Shown here: positions 34,939-43,454 of the stretch, piece by piece
How positions within the stretch are numbered: the first letter of the stretch is position 1
How the letters are laid out: every line of letters begins with the position of its first letter
Assembly (NCBI GenBank): GCA_031418715.1
Contig: JANOJL010000051.1
Location: 1-64,000, forward strand
Direction of reading: 5' to 3'
Length of the DNA stretch: 64,000 bases
Origin: JANMDU01 sp031418715
Lineage (GTDB): Bacteria > Pseudomonadota > Gammaproteobacteria > Burkholderiales > Burkholderiaceae_C
The notes under the pieces: model-generated
Told to the model about the DNA's origin: nothing
Database searches by the model: none
Seen by the model: the letters and a program-made list of their open reading frames with translations, nothing else
Translations under genes and position numbers: made by a program

Positions 34939-35072
34939 CGCTGTGCCATTGGCTCGGCGGCGAGGTATTTGACCTCCAGCATTCGCAGAAAAACGACTTT
35001 CACTGCTACTTTTGTGCCGTAAGCCTCAGCACCGCTGTGTTGAGTCTGAAAAACGGGTGACCTCGGCGCAAA

Positions 35073-38000
35073 ATGGTGCTCACTGGCTCGATCCTGGATG
35101 CGGGCATTTTCTCGGATTTGTATATGTCAACTGCTTCAAATGATCAGCCAGATGCGATGCCCGCATGGCGTTTGCGCACCATTTTGATTTACAGCTTACT
35201 GGTGTTCGCTTTGCTGCCTGCTGCTATTGTGGGCGGCTTGATGTACCGCAGCACGCTAGACACTGTGGATCGGTTATCCAGCAAAATCATCCAGGACGTG
35301 GCTTTTCGCGTCCAACTCGATACCGAAAACCATTTGCTACAGGCGCATTCCTTGCTCAATGGGGTGATGACAGCCAAGCCAACCCCTGAGCAGACCCTTA
35401 AAGCTCAGGAGCTCCTAGCTCAACCCGAGGCTTTTGAAACCCTTGCCTTTTCACTGACAGGGATGCTGCCTGACGTGTCATTTTTGTACTTCGGTAACGA
35501 CGGGGGTGCGTTCTACGGCGTCCAGCAAATCCGCGCAAAGGATGCCTCCACCATCAAGGTTCATTTCAAGCCGGCAAACATGGTCAGCCGAAGGTACTTT
35601 GCCTCGCAATACGCGCTCGATCACCGCACCGAGCTACCGGCTGAGACGAACGTGTATGACCCGCGCCAGCGGCCGTGGTATCAAAAAGCGGTGCAAGCGC
35701 AGGCCAGGGTGTTCACCACGGTCTATCCGTCTGCGTCCTCTGGGCAGTTGCTGATCACATTGGCTCAGCCCGTTTTTGACGCACAGGGCAAGGTCGCCGG
35801 TGTTTTTGGTGCGGATTTGTTTTTACAGGCACTGACACAGCGCCTGCAAGCGCAAAAAATCAGTCAAAACGGCGTTGCATTTTTAGTGGATGAGCAAGGC
35901 TACCTGGTGGCAACGTCGACCCAGGAGCAACTGTTTTCTGATTCGGCCAGTCAATTGCGCCGGCTCAAGCCAGAGGACAGCACGAATGCCACGATGCGGC
36001 AGGCTTACGCTGCCTACCGTGACTTCCAAGCGACGCGACAGTCAGGCACTCAAGAGGATTACTCGGAGTTACAGCGACACCTTGACCGCAGCCCCGGCGA
36101 CAAATTGATTGCCGCGATGCGCCCATTTGGGCAGGTACAGGGTTTGAACTGGAAGATGATTGTTGCCGCGCCTGACGATGACTTTGCCGGGGAGACCCGT
36201 CAATCCATCCGTGACTCGGTGTATGCGACGCTCGTGGTTTTGGCAATTGGCGCATTTGTCGCAACGGTATTCGCCTACAACCTCAGCCGCCGCTTTGCCA
36301 AACTCACACAAGCCGCTTCCGACCTCGGCCTTGGGCTTGTTCCCAATGTCGAGCGAACCGCGCAGATCCAAGAGGTTCGCACGCTGTCGAGTGCGATGCA
36401 CGAGAGCGCGCTAGAGATTGTTCACAAGCGAGCCGAGATTGAAACCCAAGCGCAGGCCTTGCGTGAGGCGAACGAAAATCTAGAAGTTCGCGTGCTTGAG
36501 CGTACCCGTGAGCTCTTGTCTTCGCGCGAAGAAGCGTTGCAAGCTGTACGCGCCAAATCGGCGTTCTTGGCCACCATGAGCCACGAGATACGCACACCAC
36601 TCAATGGTGTCGTTGGAATGACCACTTTACTAGCTGATACACCGTTGAACCGAGAGCAAAAAGACTATGTTCATACGATGCGTGTCTCCAGCGATCAATT
36701 GCTTGGCGTCATCAACGATGTTTTGGATTTTTCCAAAATTGAATCAGGCAAGTTGGATCTTGAATCAGAGCCCCTGAATCTGGAGGCGACGCTGGATGAA
36801 GCTTGCGATATTTCTGCGACACGGGCAAGGGAGAAAAAGCTGCAACTGCTTGTTGACGTGGCAGAAGGCGTGCCGGCTTGGGTGCGAGGTGATGTGACTC
36901 GCTTAAGGCAGATTCTCCTCAACTACATTAACAACGCGATCAAGTTCACCGAGAAAGGTCAGGTGGTCGTCCGGGTTAACTGCCTAGAACCCGCATCGCC
37001 GCAAAGCCAGCCGCCGGGCGCAGCATTGATTGAGTTTCGCGTTTCGGATACCGGCATCGGCATCCCGTTGGATCGCCAAGCTGCCTTGTTCCAATCGTTC
37101 ACGCAGGTGGATTCCTCAACCGCTCGAAGATACGGCGGAACGGGATTAGGCTTGGCAATTTGCAAGCGATTGGCTGAGATGATGGGTGGGCAAGTCGGCC
37201 TGCATTCCGAGCCGGGCAAGGGCTCGGTTTTTTGGTTCACCGCACGCTTGATGCCCTGTGAAGCGCAAGATATGACGCAGTCTGCCTTTTTGCAGATGAC
37301 AAGCTTGAGCGACAAACATGCCGTGTTGGTGGAAGACAATGCATTGAACATGCGAATCCTTGACAAGCAAGTCAAGCGATGGGGCATGCGCACGACATGT
37401 TTCGAACACGCGCAGCCCGCGTTGGAGTGGCTGATGTCGCATCCAGTTGATGTGGTTATCACAGACATGCATATGCCCGACATGGACGGCCACACACTCG
37501 CACTTCGCTTGCGAGAGCGGCAGCCACATGTGCGCATCGTTCTGCTGACCTCGGGAACGGCGCCCTCGCGAGAAGATGCGCAGGTATTTGACGCGTTTTT
37601 GCTCAAGCCCTATCGTCCTTCCCAGCTCTATGATCTATTGGCACGGGATGTTCTGTCCGACGTTAAAGCATCTGAGCAGCCCGCTAATGCGCAAAGCCCA
37701 GCAGGGCCTCGTAGAAATCAAACGATTTTGGTCGCCGACGATAATTCAGTCAACCTGAAGATCGCGGTCGCCATGCTGAGCAAATTAGGTTATGACGCGG
37801 TCACTGCTGCGAACGGCCAGGAGGCGGTGGAGCGCTTGGAAGCGTCAATCCAACGCAGCCAAGGCCTGCCTGTGTTTTGCGCTGTACTGATGGATGCAAA
37901 CATGCCGGTTTTGGATGGCTACGGCGCAACCCAAACGATTCTGGAGCGTTTCGGTTCCCAGGCGCCTCCCATCATTGCGCTGACCGCATCTGTTCTTGAG

Positions 38001-38507
38001 GAGGATCGTCAGCGTTGTCGTGACGCCGGAATGGTGGATTTCTTGTCCAAACCGATCCGACTCGACGAGCTCTCGGCTGCGCTCAGACTTCACGCACCGG
38101 ATGCTGGGGCTTTGCATGCGCCATCATTGCAGGCCGCAGCTCCCAACCCGGCGGTTGATGTAGGCTTGATCGACTGGTCGCGCCTTGAGCAGTTCGCAGA
38201 GTTTGATGATCCCCAGCAGTCGATGACGCGGCAGGTGCTCAAGCTTTTCAGCGCAGATGCCATTAGCCGAGTCCACGCCATGACCAAAGCCTTGGCGAGC
38301 GATGACGCGCAAGAGCTGGGGCGCATTGCGCACGCACTGGCTGGTGCGGCTGTGAATGTGGGTGCCCATGCGCTGGCGCAAGCCTGCTCTGATCTTGAGC
38401 AGGCGTGTGATTCTGCGCGGTCACCGAAATCTGCAACCAGACTGGTTCAGGATATCGCTCAATTGACGACGCAGTCTCTCGGGGCATTGAGCGATTTCGG
38501 GCGTTGA
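35073..38507 (+). CDS. hybrid sensor histidine kinase (dCache-HAMP-HisKA-HATPase-REC-REC-HPt)
   Basis: 1144 residues; ATG 35124 is an alternative start. Membrane span near 31-56, a periplasmic double-Cache-like sensor to about 375, a second span near 383-405, then HAMP and a coiled coil. HisKA carries the phospho-acceptor in M-S-H-E-I-R-T-P-L-N-G near 504. The HATPase has N-N-A-I-K-F-T near 620 and G-G-T-G-L-G-L near 689. Receiver 1 (V-E-D-N near 751, T-D-M-H-M-P-D near 796) and receiver 2 (A-D-D-N near 886, M-D-A-N-M-P near 938) are both intact. A C-terminal HPt has A-H-A-L-A-G near 1086. No separate response regulator is adjacent, so the output partner is encoded elsewhere. Confidence 0.93.
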   Translation: MVLTGSILDAGIFSDLYMSTASNDQPDAMPAWRLRTILIYSLLVFALLPAAIVGGLMYRSTLDTVDRLSSKIIQDVAFRVQLDTENHLLQAHSLLNGVMTAKPTPEQTLKAQELLAQPEAFETLAFSLTGMLPDVSFLYFGNDGGAFYGVQQIRAKDASTIKVHFKPANMVSRRYFASQYALDHRTELPAETNVYDPRQRPWYQKAVQAQARVFTTVYPSASSGQLLITLAQPVFDAQGKVAGVFGADLFLQALTQRLQAQKISQNGVAFLVDEQGYLVATSTQEQLFSDSASQLRRLKPEDSTNATMRQAYAAYRDFQATRQSGTQEDYSELQRHLDRSPGDKLIAAMRPFGQVQGLNWKMIVAAPDDDFAGETRQSIRDSVYATLVVLAIGAFVATVFAYNLSRRFAKLTQAASDLGLGLVPNVERTAQIQEVRTLSSAMHESALEIVHKRAEIETQAQALREANENLEVRVLERTRELLSSREEALQAVRAKSAFLATMSHEIRTPLNGVVGMTTLLADTPLNREQKDYVHTMRVSSDQLLGVINDVLDFSKIESGKLDLESEPLNLEATLDEACDISATRAREKKLQLLVDVAEGVPAWVRGDVTRLRQILLNYINNAIKFTEKGQVVVRVNCLEPASPQSQPPGAALIEFRVSDTGIGIPLDRQAALFQSFTQVDSSTARRYGGTGLGLAICKRLAEMMGGQVGLHSEPGKGSVFWFTARLMPCEAQDMTQSAFLQMTSLSDKHAVLVEDNALNMRILDKQVKRWGMRTTCFEHAQPALEWLMSHPVDVVITDMHMPDMDGHTLALRLRERQPHVRIVLLTSGTAPSREDAQVFDAFLLKPYRPSQLYDLLARDVLSDVKASEQPANAQSPAGPRRNQTILVADDNSVNLKIAVAMLSKLGYDAVTAANGQEAVERLEASIQRSQGLPVFCAVLMDANMPVLDGYGATQTILERFGSQAPPIIALTASVLEEDRQRCRDAGMVDFLSKPIRLDELSAALRLHAPDAGALHAPSLQAAAPNPAVDVGLIDWSRLEQFAEFDDPQQSMTRQVLKLFSADAISRVHAMTKALASDDAQELGRIAHALAGAAVNVGAHALAQACSDLEQACDSARSPKSATRLVQDIAQLTTQSLGALSDFGR

Positions 38508-38550
38508 GTGTTGGAGTTGGCTTTGTGGCCGGATCATGCATACTTACTGC

Positions 38551-39654
38551 ATGAGCATCATCCTTCCAACCAAACGCCGCCTCGGCCAGTCCGATCTTTC
38601 TATTCATCCCATTTGCTTGGGGACAATGACTTTTGGTGAGCAGGTCAATGAAAAGGATTCACATGCCATTCTTGCGCACAGCTTAGAGCGCGGCGTGGAT
38701 TTCATGGATACGGCTGAGATGTATCCCGTGCCGCCCACGGGCGAAAAATACACCGTCACAGAAACGATCATCGGCAACTATTTCAAAGCCAACCCCGGCG
38801 TGCGCCAAAAATGGACGGTGGCCACCAAAGTGGCCGGCCCGGCTCGTGGCATGGATTGGGTGCGCGGCGGCAGCTTGAACGTGACGCCCGCGCAGATGAC
38901 GCAAGCTTGCGAAGACAGCCTGCGCCGCTTGCAGACGGATGTGATCGACCTTTATCAAATTCACTGGCCGCTGCGCCATGTGCCTGCGTTTGGTGCGCCG
39001 TATTTCAACCGAGCGATCGACAAAGAGCTGTCCACCAACACCTCGATTCACGAGCAAGTCGAGGTACTCTCCAAACTCGTCCAAGAAGGTAAAGTGCGCA
39101 CGATTGGGTTGTCTAACGAATCTCCGTATGGTGTGATGGAATTTGTACGCATTGCGCAGCAACATGGCTTGTCTCGCATCGTGAGCGTGCAAAACCCGTA
39201 TTGCCTGACCAACCGCATTGTGGACAACGGCTTGGATGAAGTGATATACAGAAGCGAGGTGAGCCTGCTGGCTTATTCGCCGCTGGGTTTTGGTGTGTTG
39301 ACTGGTAAGTACGACGCGATGCAAAGCTTGAGCGACCCAAGCGCTTCGCCAGAAGCCAAAGCAGGCCGCATGGCTATCTACGAGCGTTTCCAACAGCAGC
39401 GTTGGGGTAGGCCAGAACATTTGGTGGCAGCGCGGCGCTACAACGCGCTCGCCAAAGCCCATGGCCTCACGCCCACGCAGCTCGCATTGGCTTTTTGTTA
39501 CCAAAACTGGCGCGTGGCCAGCACGATCATTGGCGTGACTTCGGTTGCGCAGCTTGACGAATGCTTAGATGCTTGGAACACGCCAGCACTTTCCAAGGAT
39601 TTGCTCGCTGAGATCGACAAAATCCGCTGGGAGATGCGAGACCCCGCACTCTAG
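38551..39654 (+). CDS. aldo/keto reductase, Tas-like
   Basis: 367 residues from ATG 38551. Motifs: L-G-T-M-T-F-G-E-Q near 24-32, the catalytic Asp/Tyr/Lys/His series (D-F-M-D-T-A-E-M-Y near 51, A-T-K-V near 90, I-H-W-P near 136), and G-L-S-N-E-S-P-Y-G near 190. It reduces carbonyls with NADPH; the substrate is unknown. A weak hairpin (CGACGC...GCGTCG) lies about 18 bp after the stop. Confidence 0.9.
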   Translation: MSIILPTKRRLGQSDLSIHPICLGTMTFGEQVNEKDSHAILAHSLERGVDFMDTAEMYPVPPTGEKYTVTETIIGNYFKANPGVRQKWTVATKVAGPARGMDWVRGGSLNVTPAQMTQACEDSLRRLQTDVIDLYQIHWPLRHVPAFGAPYFNRAIDKELSTNTSIHEQVEVLSKLVQEGKVRTIGLSNESPYGVMEFVRIAQQHGLSRIVSVQNPYCLTNRIVDNGLDEVIYRSEVSLLAYSPLGFGVLTGKYDAMQSLSDPSASPEAKAGRMAIYERFQQQRWGRPEHLVAARRYNALAKAHGLTPTQLALAFCYQNWRVASTIIGVTSVAQLDECLDAWNTPALSKDLLAEIDKIRWEMRDPAL

Positions 39655-39873
39655 CTCTAGGCGAAGAGGGCTCGACGCAGCGCTTTGAAAGCGTCGTATT
39701 TTGTGATCAGAGCACGGAACACATAGCAACAAACAGCGTGTGTTCAGACAATCTTCATTATAGTTTTTATTAATTAGAGTGTTCAATTCAATAGGTGTAT
39801 GATTTTCTCATTCACTGGCGCATACCGCGCAAGTTGAGCATTGAAGAGTCATCCACTCTGGAAGGAAATTTGT

Positions 39874-42081
39874 ATGTCAGTCGAAGCTAAATGCCCTTTT
39901 TCGGGCAGTGTCCCTCAGCAAAGTATCGCCAGCAAACCCGGCAATGCCGATTGGTGGCCGAATCAGCTCAATCTGGGCATCTTGCACCAGCACGATGCCA
40001 AATCCAATCCGATGGATGAGTCTTTTGACTACGCCAAAGAATTCAAGTCACTCGATCTGCATGCCGTTGTGGCTGATCTGAGGGCGCTCATGACCGATTC
40101 GCAAGACTGGTGGCCTGCCGATTGGGGCCATTACGGTGGCCTCTTCGTGCGCATGACTTGGCATGCCGCTGGCACCTACCGCATTCACGACGGGCGCGGC
40201 GGCGCGGGCACAGGCAATCAACGCTTTGCTCCTTTGAACAGCTGGCCCGACAACGGCAACCTAGATAAAGCGCGTCGCCTGCTCTGGCCGATCAAGCAAA
40301 AGTATGGCCGCAAGCTCTCATGGGCAGACCTGTTCGTGCTCGCAGGCAACGAGGCTATGGAAACCATGGGCTTCAAAACCTTCGGCTTCGGCGGCGGTCG
40401 CCCCGATATTTGGGCACCTGAAGAAGATATTTACTGGGGCCCAGAGGCTACCTGGCTCGGCGATGAGCGCTACAGCGGTGATCGAGAGCTGGCCAACCCA
40501 CTCGCTGCCGTTCAAATGGGCTTGATCTACGTGAACCCACAAGGCCCCAACGGCAACCCTGACCCGGTGGCGTCTGGCCGCGATGTGCGCGAAACCTTCG
40601 CCCGCATGGCGATGAACGACGAAGAAACCGTCGCGCTCGTCGCTGGTGGTCACACCTTCGGCAAAGCCCACGGCGCAGGCGATGCCGCGCAAGTCGGCGC
40701 AGAGCCTGAAGGCGCAACCCTCGAAGAGCAAGGCCTCGGCTGGAGAAACACCTTCGGCAGCGGCAAAGGCGCACACGCCATCACCAGCGGCATCGAAGGC
40801 GCATGGAAGCCTAACCCCACCACTTGGGACAACGGCTATTTCGACACGCTGTTCGGCTACGAGTGGAAACTCAGCAAGAGCCCCGCAGGCGCTCACCAGT
40901 GGACACCGATCGACTGCAAACCCGAGCATATGATCCCCGATGCGCACGACCCCAGCAAAAAGCACCCTCCGATGATGACCACCGCTGACTTGTCTCTGCG
41001 CATGGATCCCGCCTACGAGAAAATCTCGCGTCGTTATCACCAAAACCCAGCTGAGTTTGCCGATGCATTCGCACGCGCTTGGTACAAGCTCACGCACCGC
41101 GACATGGGCCCGATCGTGCGCTACCTAGGGCCCCTCGTGCCGAAAGAAGAGTTGATCTGGCAAGACCCGATTCCTGCTGTCGATCACAAGTTGGTCGATG
41201 CTGCTGACGTTGCCGCGTTGAAAACCAGCGTGATGGCTTCCGGTTTGTCGATCTCGCAACTGGTCTCCACAGCGTGGGCTTCGGCATCGAGCTTCCGTGG
41301 CAGCGACAAACGCGGCGGTGCCAACGGCGCGCGCATTGCTCTCGCCCCGCAAAAAGATTGGGCCGCCAATCAGCCGGCTGAGCTGGCCGCGATCTTGCCC
41401 AAGCTCCAAGCCATTCAGAAAGACTTCAACGCAAATGCACATACACAGCAGATAGGTGGCAAAAAAGTCTCCTTGGCCGATCTGATCGTGCTCGGCGGCT
41501 GCGCAGCAGTCGAAGCGGCAGCGAAAAAGGCAGGCGTGAGTGTCACCGTGCCTTTCTCGCCCGGCCGCATGGATGCAACGCAGGCGCAGACCGATGTGGA
41601 ATCGTTTGCTGTGCTCCAGCCTTTTGCTGATGGTTTCCGCAATTTTTGCAGCAAAGGCCATGAAGCCGCAGCCGCAGAAATGCTGATCGACAAAGCGCAA
41701 TTGCTGACCTTGAGCGCCCCAGAGATGACGGTGCTCGTCGGCGGTATGCGTGCCTTGAATGCAAATTCAGGCAAAGCGCAGCACGGCGTGTTTACCCAGC
41801 GGCCTGAAACTTTGTCAAACGACTTCTTCGTCAACCTGCTCGACATGCGCACCCAATGGCAAAAGTCAGGCACGCAAGCGGGCGTGTTGGAAGGGCGAGA
41901 TCGCAAAAGCGGCCAAGTCAAGTGGACTGGCACGGTGGCTGATCTGGTCTTCGGCTCGAACTCGCAACTGCGTGCATTGGCTGAGGTGTATGCCGCCAGC
42001 GACGCTCAGGAAAAGTTCGTCAAAGACTTCGTGGCTGCCTGGAACAAGGTGATGAATCTGGATCGCTTTGATCTGGCTTGA
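39874..42081 (+). CDS. katG: bifunctional catalase-peroxidase
   Basis: 735 residues from ATG 39874, with GGAAGGAAA upstream; the in-frame TTG at 39841 is less likely. The distal heme site R-M-T-W-H-A-A-G-T-Y-R is near 90-100. The proximal histidine is in G-G-H-T-F-G-K-A-H-G near 260. The C-terminal half is the duplicated, non-heme-binding peroxidase-like domain. It removes hydrogen peroxide in the cytoplasm. The AT-rich 200 bp upstream probably holds its promoter; I could not assign an OxyR site. Confidence 0.97.
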   Translation: MSVEAKCPFSGSVPQQSIASKPGNADWWPNQLNLGILHQHDAKSNPMDESFDYAKEFKSLDLHAVVADLRALMTDSQDWWPADWGHYGGLFVRMTWHAAGTYRIHDGRGGAGTGNQRFAPLNSWPDNGNLDKARRLLWPIKQKYGRKLSWADLFVLAGNEAMETMGFKTFGFGGGRPDIWAPEEDIYWGPEATWLGDERYSGDRELANPLAAVQMGLIYVNPQGPNGNPDPVASGRDVRETFARMAMNDEETVALVAGGHTFGKAHGAGDAAQVGAEPEGATLEEQGLGWRNTFGSGKGAHAITSGIEGAWKPNPTTWDNGYFDTLFGYEWKLSKSPAGAHQWTPIDCKPEHMIPDAHDPSKKHPPMMTTADLSLRMDPAYEKISRRYHQNPAEFADAFARAWYKLTHRDMGPIVRYLGPLVPKEELIWQDPIPAVDHKLVDAADVAALKTSVMASGLSISQLVSTAWASASSFRGSDKRGGANGARIALAPQKDWAANQPAELAAILPKLQAIQKDFNANAHTQQIGGKKVSLADLIVLGGCAAVEAAAKKAGVSVTVPFSPGRMDATQAQTDVESFAVLQPFADGFRNFCSKGHEAAAAEMLIDKAQLLTLSAPEMTVLVGGMRALNANSGKAQHGVFTQRPETLSNDFFVNLLDMRTQWQKSGTQAGVLEGRDRKSGQVKWTGTVADLVFGSNSQLRALAEVYAASDAQEKFVKDFVAAWNKVMNLDRFDLA

Positions 42082-42141
42082 TCGCTTAGACGCTAGCTAA
42101 AGTCATACTGTGCTTTTGAGCGTTGTATAATTTAGGGCTTC

Positions 42142-42216
42142 GGGAGATTAGCTCAGGGGTAGAGCACTGCATTCACACTGCAGGGGTCGCAAGTTCGAAA
42201 CTTGCATCTCCCACCA
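42142..42216 (+). tRNA. tRNA-Val (anticodon CAC)
   Basis: 75 nt with encoded CCA. Acceptor GGGAGAT/ATCTCCC, D arm GCTC/GAGC, anticodon stem CTGCA/TGCAG with loop TTCACAC (anticodon CAC), T stem GCAAG/CTTGC with loop TTCGAAA. All stems pair perfectly. Confidence 0.97.
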
Positions 42217-42230
42217 GTTTCTAAAAAATA

Positions 42231-42266
42231 AAAATGCCTTGTGTTGAAAGACGCGAGGCATTTTTT
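42231..42266 (+). terminator. rho-independent terminator after tRNA-Val
   Basis: AAATGCCT, a loop of about 15 nt, then AGGCATT followed by a T run, starting 15 nt after the tRNA 3' end. Confidence 0.8.
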
Positions 42267-42300
42267 ATTGTCTCGTCGCGTAGCAGCTCTATAACCTCAG

Positions 42301-42365
42301 ATTTTTAAGCGTTTTAGGGCTTTTCCCGTTATATATTGTGCACTAGGTGCTATCAAATTAATAGC
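42301..42365 (-). repeat. dispersed repeat downstream of tRNA-Val
   Basis: On the minus strand: GCTATTAATTTGATAGC, AGTGCACAA, ATATAACGGG, and CGCTTAAAAAT. It lies between the tRNA terminator and the 3' end of the DUF697-like gene. The rest of the 42082-42423 stretch holds only the tRNA and its terminator. Confidence 0.85.
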
Positions 42366-42423
42366 ATTGATGAGTTGCGCAAGGCAAGTGAATCGTTGGT
42401 GCGCTTAGCGTTCAAGCCAAATT

Positions 42424-43002
42424 TCAAGCCTTACGCGACGGCGCTGGCAAAAGCAATTGCGCCTCATGCACCACGCGCAGGCAATCTTTGATGTGTTGCT
42501 CGCCCAGCCAGCGCAGGGCGGCGTAATTCAAGGCAGCGCTGGCAGCTTGGCCTGCCAGCGGAACATATTTGGCAGCTTGCGCGGCACTCAAGCGAATGCC
42601 GATGGTTTTCATCAAGCTGATGATCATGCTTTTGGTGATGAGCTTACCCAAAAGCGCGCCGCCAACCAAGGCGATGGCGGTTTGCACGCGCTCGCGTTGG
42701 TGCAAGGGCAGTTTCTCAATTTGATGCGGATGCAGGCCGAATTCGGTGTTGATTTTTGGGATGAGTTTAGAGAGCAGGGCGGCATCCACCGCCCAATCCA
42801 AGCCCGGCAACGGCACTGCGCCTGCTGCGGCTGCGATCATGGCGCGGTTGGCGATCAGCTTGCGCGAGCACGCTACGCGCTCGGCCAGCTCAGCGCTCAT
42901 TTGGGCGGGCTGATCAGTTGCAGCAGATTTGGCAGAATCTGCTGCAACGTGAGCCGCCGATGGCGCAGTCTTCTTGGGTGGACGATCCACTGCTTTAGCC
43001 AC
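42424..43002 (-). CDS. DUF697/EcsC-like membrane-associated protein
   Basis: 192 residues. A lysine/alanine-rich N-terminal tail (about 1-40) precedes a helical hydrophobic region: A-A-A-A-G-A-V-P-L-P-G-L-D-W near 57-70, then G-G-A-L-L-G-K-L-I-T-K near 113, and a G-Q-A-A-S-A-A-L-N-Y segment near 150. This resembles DUF697/EcsC proteins, which have no settled function. It overlaps the 3' end of the GlsB-type gene by 8 nt and is probably co-transcribed with it. Confidence 0.65.
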   Translation of the reverse strand: MAKAVDRPPKKTAPSAAHVAADSAKSAATDQPAQMSAELAERVACSRKLIANRAMIAAAAGAVPLPGLDWAVDAALLSKLIPKINTEFGLHPHQIEKLPLHQRERVQTAIALVGGALLGKLITKSMIISLMKTIGIRLSAAQAAKYVPLAGQAASAALNYAALRWLGEQHIKDCLRVVHEAQLLLPAPSRKA

Positions 43003-43252
43003 CAGTTTTCTTGTTCACCAGGCCATAAATCACCAGCAAGATCACTGCGCCCACCACCGAGGCAATCCAGCCGGCCACATCACCTTGCTTGTACAAGCCC
43101 AGCGCTGCGCCCGCATAGCTGGCCAAGAATGAGCCCGCCACGCCGAGAACGGCCGTCATGATCAGGCCAAGTTTGTCGTCACCGGGTTTGACTGCGCGTG
43201 CAATCAGACCCACCACAAAGCCAATCACAACAGTCCAAATAATGCTCATCAT
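42995..43252 (-). CDS. GlsB/YeaQ/YmgE family stress-response membrane protein
   Basis: 85 residues from ATG 43252. Three hydrophobic segments with family marks I-I-W-T-V-V-I-G-F-V-V-G-L-I-A-R, L-G-V-A-G-S-F-L, and a C-terminal G-A-V-I-L-L-V-I-Y-G. Related to transglycosylase-associated (Tag) small membrane proteins induced by stress; molecular role unknown. Confidence 0.88.
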   Translation of the reverse strand: MMSIIWTVVIGFVVGLIARAVKPGDDKLGLIMTAVLGVAGSFLASYAGAALGLYKQGDVAGWIASVVGAVILLVIYGLVNKKTGG

Positions 43253-43362
43253 GGTAGTTTTTTCCTCATAAAACACAGCAAAAAACGCTGAGGCGTACAC
43301 TTTACACCGAATCGGAGATGGCTCTTCGTAAAGCCCGATACACCTCAAAGCTCATCTAATTT

Positions 43363-43428
43363 GCTATTTATTTAATAGCATACTAAGCACAATTTATAAC
43401 GGGTAGAGGCCGATTTGGTTTGATAATT
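43363..43428 (+). repeat. dispersed repeat upstream of ndh
   Basis: GCTATTTATTTAATAGC, AAGCACAATTTATAACGGG, TAGAGGCCGATTTGG and a TTTGATAAT end. It is the cleanest full-length copy, between divergent genes. Confidence 0.88.
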
Positions 43429-43454
43429 CAAGGGTTTACCCGTATTATTCAGGT

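Noticed and set aside
39755..39800. OxyR-like site upstream of katG
   Set aside because: ATAG-type half sites are present but not at the required 11-bp spacing.
42142..42423. Integration site at tRNA-Val
   Set aside because: No integrase gene and no duplicated tRNA 3' end was seen downstream.
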